A DNA stretch of 64,000 nucleotides from Leptotrichia hongkongensis (GCF_007990635.1 NZ_AP019846.1:1798001-1862000); one strand, 5' to 3'; positions 9,707-18,501 are shown, counted from the first letter of the stretch. Notes: generated by a model from the letters alone, not told the origin. Numbers and translations: made by a program.

Positions 9707-10564
9707 ATGAATAAAAAGACAATTTTCAAATTGATTAAAGAATATTTTTTAATTGGACTAGGTACTCTTATTCTTGCAATTGGACTCCAATTTTTCTTTT
9801 TCCCAAACAAAATAGCCAGTGGAGGCGTAACTGGATTGGCACTAGTCGTAAACAGCATATTTGGATTTTCTACAGGACTTTTTGTAGCCATTAGCAATCT
9901 AATCCTATTTACTTTAGCCTTTATCGTAATTAGTGGGCAATTTGGATTTAAAAGCATTTATGCAACTGTACTTTTATCTGTTTTTCTTTCTCTTTTTGAA
10001 AAATTTTATCCAAATTATACTCTTACAAAGGATATATTTTTAGCTACTGTATTTGGAAGCACTATTTGTGCTTTGGGAGTAACTATCATCTACTTATACG
10101 AGTCTTCTACTGGAGGTACTTCAATAATTGCTAGAATTGTTAACAAATATTGTCATATTGGCTATGGAATGTCTAGTTTTATCGTTGATGCCATTGTTAC
10201 TCTGTTAGCAATTTTCGCATTTGGGATAGAACTTGGACTTGTTGGGCTTTTAAGTGTCTACATAACTGGTTTTATTACCGATAAATTCATTGAAGGATTT
10301 AATTCACGTAAACAGATTATGATTATTACATCTAATAAAGATGTTGTCCTAAACTATATTCTAAAGGACTTTGACAGAGGTTGCACTGTTCTTAAAGGTG
10401 TTGGAGGTTTCTCTGGAACAGAAAAAGACATTTTAATAACGATTATTGAAAGAAGACAGTTTATACAATTAAGAAAATTTTTAAAAGAACATGATCCTTC
10501 TGCTTTTGTTACAGTTACAGACACTACAAAAGTCTTTGGGGAAGGATTTGATCAACTGCATTAA
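9707..10564 (+). CDS. YitT family membrane protein (DUF161 plus DUF2179)
   Basis: 285 residues, the family's usual length. Several hydrophobic helices fill 15-205 (LIGLGTLILAIGLQFFFFP, then NKIASGGVTGLALVVN, a YitT hallmark), with further helices at SIYATVLLSVFLSLF and GLLSVYITGFITD. The C-terminal 210-285 is a soluble DUF2179 domain (DRGCTVLKGVGGFSGTEKDI, HDPSAFVTVTDTTKVFGEGF). The protein acts in the cytoplasmic membrane; its substrate is unknown, and transport is only presumed. It is a single gene between the sppA terminator and the ahpC promoter. Confidence 0.9.
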   Translation: MNKKTIFKLIKEYFLIGLGTLILAIGLQFFFFPNKIASGGVTGLALVVNSIFGFSTGLFVAISNLILFTLAFIVISGQFGFKSIYATVLLSVFLSLFEKFYPNYTLTKDIFLATVFGSTICALGVTIIYLYESSTGGTSIIARIVNKYCHIGYGMSSFIVDAIVTLLAIFAFGIELGLVGLLSVYITGFITDKFIEGFNSRKQIMIITSNKDVVLNYILKDFDRGCTVLKGVGGFSGTEKDILITIIERRQFIQLRKFLKEHDPSAFVTVTDTTKVFGEGFDQLH

Positions 10565-10582
10565 CTTTATTAAAAAATTTAT

Positions 10583-10610
10583 TTGACAAAATGTTTTTTT
10601 ATGATATAAT
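10583..10610 (+). promoter_or_regulatory. Consensus sigma70 promoter for ahpC
   Basis: TTGACA, 16-base spacer, TATAAT. Both boxes are perfect, as expected for an abundant peroxiredoxin. Confidence 0.8.
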
Positions 10611-10676
10611 GTAATCAAGAAATATTTGTAATCATTTCAAATTAAAAATAATAATATTATTAAATTAGGAGGAATT

Positions 10677-11243
10677 ATGTCTTTAATTGGAAAAAAAATC
10701 GAAAATTTTACAGCTCAAGCTTATCAAAATGAAGAATTTAGAGAAGTTAACTTTGAAAAGGATTTTTTAGGAAAATGGAATGTTGTAGTCTTCTATCCAG
10801 CTGATTTTACATTCGTATGTCCTACAGAATTGGAAGATTTAGAAGATCACAGGGAAGAATTGGAAAAATTAGGATTTAATGTTTATTCAGTAAGTACAGA
10901 TACTCACTTTACTCACAAAGCATGGCATGACCATTCTGAAGCAATTGGAAAAGTAAAATATACAATGATTGGAGATCCTACAAAAGCTATCTCAAGAGAA
11001 TTTGAAGTATTAAATGAAGAAACTGGATTAGCTTACAGAGGAACATTTGTTATAAATCCTGAAGGAAAAATCGTTGCTTACGAAGTAAATGATGAAGGAA
11101 TCGGAAGAGATGCCTCAGAATTAGTAAGAAGAGCGAAAGCTGCAAAATTTGTTGCTGATAATCCAGGATTAGTTTGTCCTGCAAAATGGAAAGAAGGAGA
11201 AGCTACATTAAAACCAGGATTAGACTTAGTAGGTAAAATTTAA
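10677..11243 (+). CDS. ahpC: Alkyl hydroperoxide reductase subunit C (2-Cys peroxiredoxin)
   Basis: 188 residues, typical for AhpC. The peroxidatic cysteine is C48 in [17 protein letters not shown] and the resolving cysteine C167 in [10 protein letters not shown], so it is a typical 2-Cys enzyme. It reduces hydrogen peroxide and organic hydroperoxides in the cytosol. A perfect promoter and an AGGAGG site precede it. The next gene, 53 bases on, encodes an AhpF N-terminal-type domain that would hand electrons to the C48/C167 disulfide. Confidence 0.96.
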   Translation: MSLIGKKIENFTAQAYQNEEFREVNFEKDFLGKWNVVVFYPADFTFVCPTELEDLEDHREELEKLGFNVYSVSTDTHFTHKAWHDHSEAIGKVKYTMIGDPTKAISREFEVLNEETGLAYRGTFVINPEGKIVAYEVNDEGIGRDASELVRRAKAAKFVADNPGLVCPAKWKEGEATLKPGLDLVGKI

Positions 11244-11296
11244 TAGTTTTTAGGTTTTGTAAATTTATAGAATGAACTATTTAGAAAGGAGAAAAT

Positions 11297-11929
11297 ATGG
11301 CTTTACTGGATAGCAATATTGTAGAACAGTTAAAAGGTTATTTTGACAACATTAACGGAAATATTGAATTAGTATCATTTCTTGACGATAGTGAAAAATC
11401 AAACGAACTAGACAGCTTCTTAAAGGAAGTTGATGTAATTTCTGAAAAAGTAAATTATATAAAAAAATCATTTGAAAATGATAAGGCTGATTTAGAAAAA
11501 GCAAATATTACACGTCCAATATCTTTTACAATTTTAAAAGATGGAGAAAATACTGGAATTAATTTTTCAGGAATTCCTGGGGGACATGAATTTAACAGTT
11601 TTATTCTAGCGATTCTAGGACTTGCAGGATTAGGTAAAAAGCTGGAAGGAGAGCAGCTTTCAAAAGTTGAATCGATCAATAAACCTGTAAATATCGAAAC
11701 ATTTATTTCATTGTCTTGTACACATTGTCCAGATGTTGTTCAAGCTTTAAATTTAATTTCAACAAATAATAAAAACATTACAACAACTATGGTTGATAGC
11801 GCTGTATTCTTTGAAGAAGCAAAAGAAAAAGATATTCAAGCAGTACCAGTTGTATTTATAAATGGAGAACAAAAATCAGTTGGTGCAAAAACTATGGAGG
11901 AATTAATAAATCTTGTTATTAATGCTTAA
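11297..11929 (+). CDS. Stand-alone AhpF N-terminal-like domain (double thioredoxin fold)
   Basis: 210 residues matching only the N-terminal domain of AhpF: two fused thioredoxin folds, with the redox motif C141-T-H-C144 in the second (SLSCTHCPDVVQALN), the AhpF-specific GIPGGHEFNSFILAILGL in the first, and the cis-proline VPVVFING. The flavoprotein (thioredoxin-reductase-like) half of AhpF is absent and no remnant follows; a terminator lies about 80 bases on. It likely shuttles electrons from a separate reductase to AhpC. The organisation with ahpC as one operon supports this; the reductase partner is unknown. Confidence 0.85.
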   Translation: MALLDSNIVEQLKGYFDNINGNIELVSFLDDSEKSNELDSFLKEVDVISEKVNYIKKSFENDKADLEKANITRPISFTILKDGENTGINFSGIPGGHEFNSFILAILGLAGLGKKLEGEQLSKVESINKPVNIETFISLSCTHCPDVVQALNLISTNNKNITTTMVDSAVFFEEAKEKDIQAVPVVFINGEQKSVGAKTMEELINLVINA

Positions 11930-12006
11930 TTACATAAAGTGAAAATTGATTTATCTAATAAAATAAATATTTTAAGAAAAAACTTGTGAAATAAAAAATA
12001 GAATTT

Positions 12007-12051
12007 GTACTTCTAAACTTGTAAAACGAAAAAGTTTAGAGGTACTTTTTT
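12007..12051 (+). terminator. Terminator of the ahpC operon
   Basis: GTACTTCTAAACTT pairs with AAGTTTAGAGGTAC (one G-U), followed by TTTTTT. Confidence 0.85.
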
Positions 12052-12164
12052 AGTTTATAATAGATTTTGCTTAAAAAGTAAAAATTATATTTTAATTATT
12101 GAAAATATTAGATTTGTATTTTTTATTAGAAAAGTTTGTAATAAATTTGTTATTTAAATAGATT

Positions 12165-12271
12165 TATACTCAAACCTATTTAAAATTAAACTACTAAAAA
12201 TTATATTGATTTTGGGTTTGAGTAAAATAGTCATAGCCTTTTGAGTTTAGTTTTAAAGTAGTTTTACTATA
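12165..12271 (+). repeat. ~105-bp MITE-like element, copy 1
   Basis: Begins TATACTCAAACC and ends TTTTACTATA; the ends are imperfect inverted repeats. Internal GGGTTTGAGTAAAATAGTCA is shared with the copies at 31306, 37911 (inverted) and 54679. This copy is the most diverged. It lies in a 437-base intergenic stretch that otherwise holds only two terminators. Confidence 0.8.
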
Positions 12272-12310
12272 GAATTGATATACTTAAAAATATGGATTTT
12301 CTTTCATTAC

Positions 12311-12353
12311 AAAAAAAGAAACTTAATTCATTTTTACTTCTGAAAAAAGTTTC
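12311..12353 (-). terminator. Terminator for the 12368-13475 genes
   Basis: GAAACTT pairs with AAGTTTC over a long loop; on the minus strand it is followed by seven T. Confidence 0.6.
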
Positions 12354-12367
12354 TATTATTTTTATTA

Positions 12368-12820
12368 CTAATTTCCAGTTTCTTGATTACCTGTATTGTT
12401 TAAATTTGGAGCATCATCATTTGAAGTATTCTCATTATTACTAGAATTTGTTGATGCTGGTGTTTCATATTCTGATGCATGTAATCTATCTTCAGGAACT
12501 TGATAATTATTTATCTTTTTTATAGTTACTAACCCAGTTTTATTAGAAATAGTTCCATTAACATTAAGAACAATAATATCTGTATCTGTAACTCCATATT
12601 TTTCACTAATAAAGTTATAAATTTGGTCTAATAGCCCAGAATCATCTTTTACTGTGTAAGTAATTACTTTATTTGGAAATACCAAATTATCTTTTACATA
12701 GGTAAATGTATTTGTTGATTTTGTATATTGACCTTCAAAAGTTTTACTTATAGGTTTCTTTGCTGCTGTTCCAATTACAGATATTGTTAACATCATTACC
12801 ATTAATAATATTTTTTTCAT
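12368..12820 (-). CDS. Small secreted protein of unknown function
   Basis: 150 residues. A clear Sec signal peptide (MKKILLMVMMLTISVIGTAA, with cleavage expected after A-A) is followed by a compact beta-rich part with KTFEGQYTKSTNTFTYVK and DTDIIVLNVNGTISNKTGL. The C-terminal 35 residues are low-complexity Asn/Ser/Thr/Asp-rich. I do not recognise the family. It is probably periplasmic. It lies 22 bases after the RNase H gene on the same strand and may be co-transcribed. Confidence 0.7.
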   Translation of the reverse strand: MKKILLMVMMLTISVIGTAAKKPISKTFEGQYTKSTNTFTYVKDNLVFPNKVITYTVKDDSGLLDQIYNFISEKYGVTDTDIIVLNVNGTISNKTGLVTIKKINNYQVPEDRLHASEYETPASTNSSNNENTSNDDAPNLNNTGNQETGN

Positions 12821-12842
12821 GAAAAGCCTCCTTTATTTAGTA

Positions 12843-13475
12843 TTATTTGTGGAATCCTAAATCAGCGGGATTAACATCTCCTGAGATTTTTTTTACGATT
12901 CCACCTTTTTTTTCAAATTCATTTCTCATTAAAGCAACTTTTTTTATGAGTTCAATTGTATCATTTTCCAAACTGGAATTATTATATCGCCCTTTTGACC
13001 AATATTCAATAACGAGAGAACTATCTCCACAAATTATCTTTGTATCATATTTTTTGGCATAAACAAAAGCTGTGTAAATACCGACTAATTCACCAAAGTT
13101 ATTTGTTCTGGTGTCAGCGACATAATAATTTCCAAATTCATTGATATTTTTTTCGTTCATAATTTTGTAAAGTAGTGAATTACCGTCAAAATCAGTCAAT
13201 CTGACTTCCACACCGTTTCCACGTCCTGTTCCTGCATCAAAATAAATTGCCTCACGCTCTAGCTCAGAATACAGTTTCGTCAAATCACTTTTCTCTTTTT
13301 TTTCATAATTTGCTCCGGAATTTAGCCATTCTTGTGCTTCAGAAAAATTTTTAAATGATTTATAACGAACTTTTTTACCGCTTACTTTTTTTTGACAATC
13401 TGCCCAGTTTTCAAGTATTCCATTTTCATTTGTATCTATAATGAAATAAGCATAGAATTTTTTATTTTTTGACAT
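12843..13475 (-). CDS. Ribonuclease HI with N-terminal viroplasmin (hybrid-binding) domain
   Basis: 210 residues. Residues 6-51 form a viroplasmin/hybrid-binding domain (FYAYFII, NWADCQKKVSGKKVRYKSF, AQEWLN). Residues 76-210 form the RNase H fold with all four acidic catalytic positions visible: D80 in YFDAGTG, E129 in FGELVGIY, D151 in CGDSSLVI and D205 in NPADLGFH. It removes RNA from RNA-DNA hybrids such as R-loops and primers; the N-domain raises affinity for hybrids. This two-domain form is common in Firmicutes and Fusobacteria. Confidence 0.9.
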   Translation of the reverse strand: MSKNKKFYAYFIIDTNENGILENWADCQKKVSGKKVRYKSFKNFSEAQEWLNSGANYEKKEKSDLTKLYSELEREAIYFDAGTGRGNGVEVRLTDFDGNSLLYKIMNEKNINEFGNYYVADTRTNNFGELVGIYTAFVYAKKYDTKIICGDSSLVIEYWSKGRYNNSSLENDTIELIKKVALMRNEFEKKGGIVKKISGDVNPADLGFHK

Positions 13476-13496
13476 TTTTTAATAAATTTATTTGAA

Positions 13497-14219
13497 TTAT
13501 AAATTTAATCCTCCATCAACTCTTAAAACTTGCCCTGTAACAAATTTAGACATGTCACTTGCTAAATACAATGCAGCATTTGCAACATCTTCAGCATCTC
13601 CCATTTTTCTAAGCGGAGTATTTGCAAGTACAGTTTCTACAACTTTTTCAGGTAATACGTGAGTCATATTTGTTTCGATAAATCCTGGTGCAATTGCATT
13701 TGATCTAAGATTTTTTCTACCGAATTCTTTTGCCCAAGTTTTTGCCATAGCGATTACTCCACCTTTTGTAGCTGCGTAGTTAGTTTGTCCGGCATTTCCA
13801 TCAACTCCTACAACAGAAGCCATATTTATTACACTTGAGGCTTTACTCTTTAATAATAAAGAAACAAAACCTTGCATCACATTGTAGACACCTTTTAAGT
13901 TAATATCAATTACTAAATCCCAGTCTGCTTCCTTCATTCTTTGAAGTAATGAATCTCTTGTAATTCCTGCATTATTTACAAGAATATCCAATCTTCCATA
14001 TTTTTCTTTGATTTCATTTGCAATCTCTTTTATATTTTCTCTATCAGTAACATTTAATTTAACGTGTGAAACATTTTCATGGCTGTAATCAGGATCTATT
14101 AAATCTCCAGAAATTACTGTCGCTCCATTTTCTGCAAATTTTAGTGCGATTTCCTTACCAATTCCTCTTGAACCACCTGTAATTAATGCAATTTTACCGC
14201 TTAACAATGTATTTTCCAC
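13497..14219 (-). CDS. fabG: 3-oxoacyl-[ACP] reductase FabG
   Basis: 240 residues, a standard short-chain dehydrogenase. The NADP-binding loop TGGSRGIG is at 14-21, NNAG at 82-85, and the catalytic residues are S135, Y148 and K152 (NYAATKGG). The C-terminal PLRKMGDAEDVANAALYLAS and GQVLRVDGG are typical of FabG. It reduces 3-oxoacyl-ACP in fatty-acid elongation in the cytosol. It is not beside other fab genes here, so a different SDR substrate is possible, though the sequence is strongly FabG-like. Confidence 0.88.
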   Translation of the reverse strand: MENTLLSGKIALITGGSRGIGKEIALKFAENGATVISGDLIDPDYSHENVSHVKLNVTDRENIKEIANEIKEKYGRLDILVNNAGITRDSLLQRMKEADWDLVIDINLKGVYNVMQGFVSLLLKSKASSVINMASVVGVDGNAGQTNYAATKGGVIAMAKTWAKEFGRKNLRSNAIAPGFIETNMTHVLPEKVVETVLANTPLRKMGDAEDVANAALYLASDMSKFVTGQVLRVDGGLNL

Positions 14220-14275
14220 CTTTCCTCATTTTCTTTTAATTTAGAATTATATAAAAATTTTTAAATAGTAAGTAA

Positions 14276-14758
14276 TTATTTTAAAATTTCAAGTTTTACT
14301 TTTGTAATTCCTTTTCCAGGATTTTCTATTTTTGAAAAAGCTCCATAACTTAAATCAATTACACGTCCCTTAATAAAAGGTCCTCTATCGTTTATTCTTA
14401 CCACAACTTCTTTTCCGTTGCTCAAGTTTGTAACTTTTACCTTTGTACCAAATGGAAGAGATTTATGTGCTGCTACCATTTCATTTCTATTATGTCTTTC
14501 TCCATTTGCTGTTCTGCTTCCATGCAATCCTTTACCATAATATGAAGCTACTCCACTTTGTGAATTTTTAGAACTTCCAGAATTTGAAGCTTTTTCTTTT
14601 GTAGAAGTGTTTGATTTTGCAGCGTACAAGTCAGTACCATTATCTACAGTTCTTATCATTTCGTTCTTTATGTAAATTATATTGTTATTAGTATTTGTTT
14701 CTGCGATTATTGATAGTGATACTACTAAACCTGCAAACAAAGTAACTATTTTTTTCAT
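14276..14758 (-). CDS. rlpA: RlpA-like double-psi beta-barrel protein (septal ring/peptidoglycan)
   Basis: 160 residues. A signal peptide ([19 protein letters not shown]) precedes a Ser/Asn-rich linker, then an RlpA/DPBB domain from about 70: [61 protein letters not shown]. RlpA proteins act on peptidoglycan lacking stem peptides during division. There is no lipobox cysteine and no SPOR domain, so it is a short periplasmic version. It is followed on the same strand by fabG. Confidence 0.82.
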   Translation of the reverse strand: MKKIVTLFAGLVVSLSIIAETNTNNNIIYIKNEMIRTVDNGTDLYAAKSNTSTKEKASNSGSSKNSQSGVASYYGKGLHGSRTANGERHNRNEMVAAHKSLPFGTKVKVTNLSNGKEVVVRINDRGPFIKGRVIDLSYGAFSKIENPGKGITKVKLEILK

Positions 14759-14895
14759 TAATTTTCTCCTTAAATAAAATTTTTATAACATCAAGTTGTT
14801 ATAGTGTTTAACATTTAAAAGGATTAATTTTAAAGTTTAAACAACTTCTACATTATATCATATTTTTAATGTTTAATTACTTTTTTTTTACTTAG

Positions 14896-16059
14896 TTATT
14901 TCATTTCAGGTTGTTTAACGTGTTGAATTTTAGGACTATTTACATTTAATGTTTCAAATGTATAACCAGCTTTTCTATATCCATCTATTATTCTTTGCAG
15001 AGCCTGAACTGTTGTTTTTTTAGCATTTGTATCATGCATTAAAACATTAATATCAGGATGTGTTGTACATATACCATACTTAACAAGTTTTTCTACAGGA
15101 ACATTATTTCCAGAAGCATCTGTTGAATCACAGTTCCAGTCAAAGTATACATACCCTTCTTTTGTCATTCTATTAATTATAGCTGTCTTTAAAGCTTTTG
15201 AAGCTTTTGCATTACTTGATCCACCTGGAAATCTTGTTATTTTAACATCTAAACCTGTTGTTGATTTTACAGCATCTCTTATTTTATAAAGATCTTTAAA
15301 GAAACTTTCTTCATTTGCGTAAACTTCTTTATATTCGTGTGAATAAGTATGTAATCCAAGTACATGCCCTTGATCAATTATTTTTTTATAGTCATTATAA
15401 TTTTTCCCAATTCCAATTACAAAGAATGTTGCTTTTATGTTATTTTTCTTCAAAATCTCAAGTATTTGATCTGTATGTCCTGAAGGTCCATCGTCAAATG
15501 TTAAATAAACTGTTTTTATTTTTTTGTCAGCTTTCAGTTTTTCATATTGCGCTTTCACATCTGCACTTTTTTTAGTGACTGCAGCTAATTCAGCATTTTT
15601 TTTATCCTTTTCTTCCGATAATTTTTTTACATTTGATTTTAAACTATGATATTCCATATATTTTGAAGTTGTTCCAAAAATATGTACTCCTGCATATAAA
15701 AATCCAGCAATAGCTACTAATATTCCAATAAACGAAAATGTTTTTTTCATGTTTGTATCCCTCTCATTTCTTATTTGTGCTAATTCGCTTAATTCTTCAA
15801 TTTCCTTTTCAACCTCATCATTATGTTTTATATTACCATCAAGAGCTTCTACTTCTTTTTCCAATTTTTGTTTATTCTCCTTTAATAATGGAATTTCCTT
15901 TTTAAATTTCTCTTTTTGTTTGATTAACACAAAATGTGAAAATGCAACTAACAGTATTGAAATAACAAGTAGAACAATTGCTGTTGTTGTTAATTTTCCA
16001 TTATTCTTACCATCATGATCATCTCTATAATCATAAAGAAATTGTTGTTGTTTTGCCAT
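14896..16059 (-). CDS. Membrane-anchored polysaccharide deacetylase (NodB homology)
   Basis: 387 residues. Two membrane segments (about 25-45 and 107-126) each precede a coiled coil (48-95 and 138-178). The NodB domain follows from 183: TFDDGP with D189/D190, the metal-binding HTYSH (H237, H241), R-FPGGSSN at 276-283, the Trp/Asp strand FDWNCDSTDASG and the C-terminal LMHDT histidine. All catalytic motifs are intact. It likely removes N-acetyl groups from peptidoglycan or another envelope glycan outside the inner membrane. The tandem helix plus coiled-coil N-terminus is unusual for the family and could act as a spacer. Confidence 0.87.
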   Translation of the reverse strand: MAKQQQFLYDYRDDHDGKNNGKLTTTAIVLLVISILLVAFSHFVLIKQKEKFKKEIPLLKENKQKLEKEVEALDGNIKHNDEVEKEIEELSELAQIRNERDTNMKKTFSFIGILVAIAGFLYAGVHIFGTTSKYMEYHSLKSNVKKLSEEKDKKNAELAAVTKKSADVKAQYEKLKADKKIKTVYLTFDDGPSGHTDQILEILKKNNIKATFFVIGIGKNYNDYKKIIDQGHVLGLHTYSHEYKEVYANEESFFKDLYKIRDAVKSTTGLDVKITRFPGGSSNAKASKALKTAIINRMTKEGYVYFDWNCDSTDASGNNVPVEKLVKYGICTTHPDINVLMHDTNAKKTTVQALQRIIDGYRKAGYTFETLNVNSPKIQHVKQPEMK

Positions 16060-16166
16060 TTTTTCTCCTCTTTTCTATTTTTTGTTTATTAATTTTTTTA
16101 TTTTTTATTTTTAAAAACTATTATTTTAATATTTTTAAACTAAATATTAAAATTAATTGTATAATA

Positions 16167-16195
16167 GTAAAAAAGACCTCTTAAAAAAGAGGTCT
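16167..16195 (-). terminator. Terminator after argS
   Basis: AGACCTCTT pairs with AAGAGGTCT (16174-16195), with a T-run on the minus strand. The other 280 bases between the deacetylase and argS genes hold nothing else recognised. Confidence 0.8.
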
Positions 16196-16367
16196 CATAA
16201 AAGGGGGGGTTAATTGAGGTTTCAGATCTTTTAATCAATCTGAGTATAGTATACACCATAATCATTAAACCACCATTAAATCAAAATTGTTTTTTGATTA
16301 ATTTGTTTCTCTTTTTTAGTAAATATAACTTTATTATTAATTTTTATAAGAATTATATCAATAGGTT

Positions 16368-18092
16368 TTACATTCTATCTACTGTATTTATTCCAAGAAG
16401 ACCGAGTCCTTCCTTTAAAATAAATGCGGTTTTTTCAGCCAGCAAAATTCGTGCATCCATAACTTTTTTATTTTCTTCCTTTAGAATAGAATTTGAATTA
16501 TAGAAATTATTAAATAATTTTGCTATGTCAAATAAATAATCCGCTATTATGTTTGGACGATGACTTTCATAAGATTTTACAACTGTTTGTGGAAATCTTA
16601 GAAGCTCAACTACTAATTCACGCTCAACACAATTCATATTTTCCAAAATAATATCTTTATTTTCAACATTGATATTTTCTTCCTTCAATTTTCTGAAAAT
16701 AGACATAATCCGTACATAAGTATATTGTAAATAAGGTCCTGTATTACCTTCAAAACTAAGTACCTTGTCCCAAGTAAATGTTATATCAGAAGTCCTATTC
16801 TGGCTCAAATCAAAGTATTTTATAGCTCCACTTCCCACAATTTCAGCAATTTTTTCTTTTTCTTCTTCTGGAATATTCGGATTTTTTTCATCAATTACCT
16901 TTTTAACTTGAGTTTTTGCCTCATCCAGCAAATCAACAAGTCTTATTATATTTCCACTTCTAGAAGAAAAAATCATTCCATCACCAAATCTCATAATTCC
17001 AAATACAACATGAGTCTTTTTGTAATTATAAGGTTCTCCAAGCATTTCTCCAATTTCAAAAACCTGCTTAAAATGATTTTGCTGCCTATCGTCAGTTAGG
17101 TAAACAGCTTCGTCTACATTTAATTCATCTTTTCTAAATTTCATTGTAGCCAGGTCAGAAGTTGTATATAAGAAACTTCCGTCTTTTTTCTGCACAATTG
17201 CAGGTGGCAGCTTGTCATTTTCAAAAAACACAACCAACGCTCCCTGATCTTCACGTGCAATACCTTTTTCCTTCAATTCTTCCAGTACAGCTGGCATCAT
17301 ATCATTGTAAAACGATTCACCATAATAATAGTCGAAGTTCACACCAAGCCTATCATAAATTTTATTGTATTCTTTTAGTGAAATATCTATAAATTCCTTC
17401 CACAATTTTTGATTTTCTTCATCTCCAAGCTGTAATTTTTTCAGTTCTTCACGAGCCTCATCCTCCAAAGCAGGATTTTTTTTAGCTTCATCAGAAAACT
17501 GCACATAAATTCTTTCCAGTTCACCAATCGGATCTTCTTCATAGGACTTCTTATTCAGCCAATTCTTATAAGCTACAATGAGTTTTCCAAATTGTGTTCC
17601 CCAATCACCAATATGATTGTCAGCAAGTGTATGAAAACCTAAAAATTGTAAAGTTCTCTTGATGGAATCCCCAATAATTGTACTTCTCAAATGTCCAATG
17701 TGCATTCTCTTAGCAATATTAGGTGAAGAATAATCAATTATTATAGTTTTATCTGTATTTAAAAAAGAAAAATCATATTTTTCATTTTCCACTTTTTTTA
17801 ATTCTTCATTCAAAAAGTTATTTTTCAAATAAATATTAATAAATCCTGGCCCTGCAATTTCCAACTTTTCAATAATATCATTTTCTTTAAAATTATCTAC
17901 AAGTGTACTTGCAATCTCTCGTGGATTTTTACCAATTAATTTTGAACTAACCATCGCAAAATTTGTCTGAAAATCTCCAAATTCTCTTTTTGTGGAATTT
18001 TGAATATCGACTTTTTCTGTATAATCAGCACCAAAAATATTATTTATATTTTCTGAAAATAATTTTTTTAACTTTATTGTCAACAATTCCAT
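16368..18092 (-). CDS. argS: Arginyl-tRNA synthetase
   Basis: 574 residues, full length for class I ArgRS. The N-terminal Arg-specific additional domain (1-110) is followed by the HIGH signature at 131-134 (AKRMHIGHLRST), DNHIGDWGTQFG, YTTSDLATM, and the C-terminal anticodon-binding domain beginning near QYTYVRIMSI. It charges tRNA-Arg; a tRNA-Arg(ACG) gene is at 36958. The ATG at 18092 is preceded by GGAAGGG at a somewhat long distance. A 33-bp dispersed repeat lies 34 bases upstream. No T-box leader is visible. Confidence 0.96.
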   Translation of the reverse strand: MELLTIKLKKLFSENINNIFGADYTEKVDIQNSTKREFGDFQTNFAMVSSKLIGKNPREIASTLVDNFKENDIIEKLEIAGPGFINIYLKNNFLNEELKKVENEKYDFSFLNTDKTIIIDYSSPNIAKRMHIGHLRSTIIGDSIKRTLQFLGFHTLADNHIGDWGTQFGKLIVAYKNWLNKKSYEEDPIGELERIYVQFSDEAKKNPALEDEAREELKKLQLGDEENQKLWKEFIDISLKEYNKIYDRLGVNFDYYYGESFYNDMMPAVLEELKEKGIAREDQGALVVFFENDKLPPAIVQKKDGSFLYTTSDLATMKFRKDELNVDEAVYLTDDRQQNHFKQVFEIGEMLGEPYNYKKTHVVFGIMRFGDGMIFSSRSGNIIRLVDLLDEAKTQVKKVIDEKNPNIPEEEKEKIAEIVGSGAIKYFDLSQNRTSDITFTWDKVLSFEGNTGPYLQYTYVRIMSIFRKLKEENINVENKDIILENMNCVERELVVELLRFPQTVVKSYESHRPNIIADYLFDIAKLFNNFYNSNSILKEENKKVMDARILLAEKTAFILKEGLGLLGINTVDRM

Positions 18093-18125
18093 TATCTTAA
18101 AAACTTTTTTCCCTTCCTTTCATAG

Positions 18126-18158
18126 ATTTACGTTAATTTTAGGATAACGCATAATCCT
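18126..18158 (-). repeat. 33-bp dispersed repeat, copy 2
   Basis: Inverted relative to copy 1 at 9655-9686. On the minus strand it reads AGGATTATGCGTTATCCT and so on to TTAACGTAAAT, just ahead of argS. Confidence 0.65.
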
Positions 18159-18292
18159 TTTATTAAAAAATATTTACTTGAATATTATATAACAAATTTA
18201 ATAAAATTTGAAGAGTTTATTTTTATATTATTTTTACTTTTTGTTACATTTAATTAAATTTACAGATTTATAAAATTTTAAAAATAATTTAG

Positions 18293-18321
18293 TTGATTTA
18301 AAACAACTTATGTGATATAAT
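18293..18321 (+). promoter_or_regulatory. Promoter of candidate antitoxin RNA
   Basis: TTGATT, 17-base spacer, TATAAT. It points right into a stretch with no ORF that ends 60 bases later at a strong hairpin. Confidence 0.6.
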
Positions 18322-18337
18322 TATTTCGTAAAACTAA

Positions 18338-18354
18338 CTAACATTTGGAGATAA
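18338..18354 (+). repeat. Direct repeat A of the type I locus
   Basis: CTAACATTTGGAGATAA. It matches repeat B at 15 of 17 positions. Confidence 0.7.
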
Positions 18355-18356
18355 AA

Positions 18357-18384
18357 AAAGAGAGTGTTGCACCACTCTCTTTTT
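18357..18384. terminator. Shared bidirectional terminator of the type I locus
   Basis: A perfect 10-bp stem AAAGAGAGTG/CACTCTCTTT with a 6-base loop. T-runs follow on both strands (TTTTCTTTT on plus, seven T on minus). Confidence 0.85.
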
Positions 18385-18387
18385 CTT

Positions 18388-18468
18388 TTACAGGAATTTT
18401 TCAATTAAGTATCTCAATAGTTCCAGTAAAATTAGTAAAAGAATTTTGATAGTTTCTTTTACTCTCAT
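18388..18468 (-). CDS. Candidate type I toxin: 26-residue hydrophobic peptide
   Basis: The ORF encodes MRVKETIKILLLILLELLRY followed by LIEKFL. It has a short basic start, a leucine/isoleucine helix and a charged C-terminal end, so it could span or lie on the membrane. AGGAG is 10 bases upstream of the ATG. A second ATG at 18478 opens a hydrophilic 25-codon frame but touches the ribosome site directly, so it is less likely. The transcript would run from an extended -10 at 18502-18510 to the shared terminator. The bases next to the ribosome site are complementary to the convergent RNA. No similarity to a named toxin could be confirmed by eye. Confidence 0.5.
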   Translation of the reverse strand: MRVKETIKILLLILLELLRYLIEKFL

Positions 18469-18481
18469 CTTTATTCATCTC

Positions 18482-18498
18482 CTAACATTCGGAGTTAA
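18482..18498 (+). repeat. Direct repeat B of the type I locus
   Basis: CTAACATTCGGAGTTAA, in the predicted toxin 5' leader just upstream of its AGGAG. On the minus strand CTCC can also fold onto GGAG and mask the ribosome site. Confidence 0.7.
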
Positions 18499-18501
18499 TA
18501 T

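Larger units (their letters stand above)
18328..18385 (+). ncRNA. Candidate antisense RNA (antitoxin) of a par/Fst-like type I locus
   Basis: A predicted ~58-nt transcript from the promoter at 18293-18321 to the shared terminator at 18357-18384. Near its 5' end it carries CTAACATTTGGAGATAA (18338-18354), a direct repeat of CTAACATTCGGAGTTAA at 18482-18498 in the toxin leader. Because the toxin is transcribed the opposite way, the two RNAs are complementary there (16 of 17 positions counting one G-U) and also through the terminator stem. This is the architecture of the enterococcal par locus. Start and end are inferred. Confidence 0.5.

Noticed and set aside
18401-18478. Alternative 25-codon hydrophilic frame in the type I locus
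   Set aside because: Its ATG touches the AGGAG, leaving no spacing; the hydrophobic 26-codon frame fits better.
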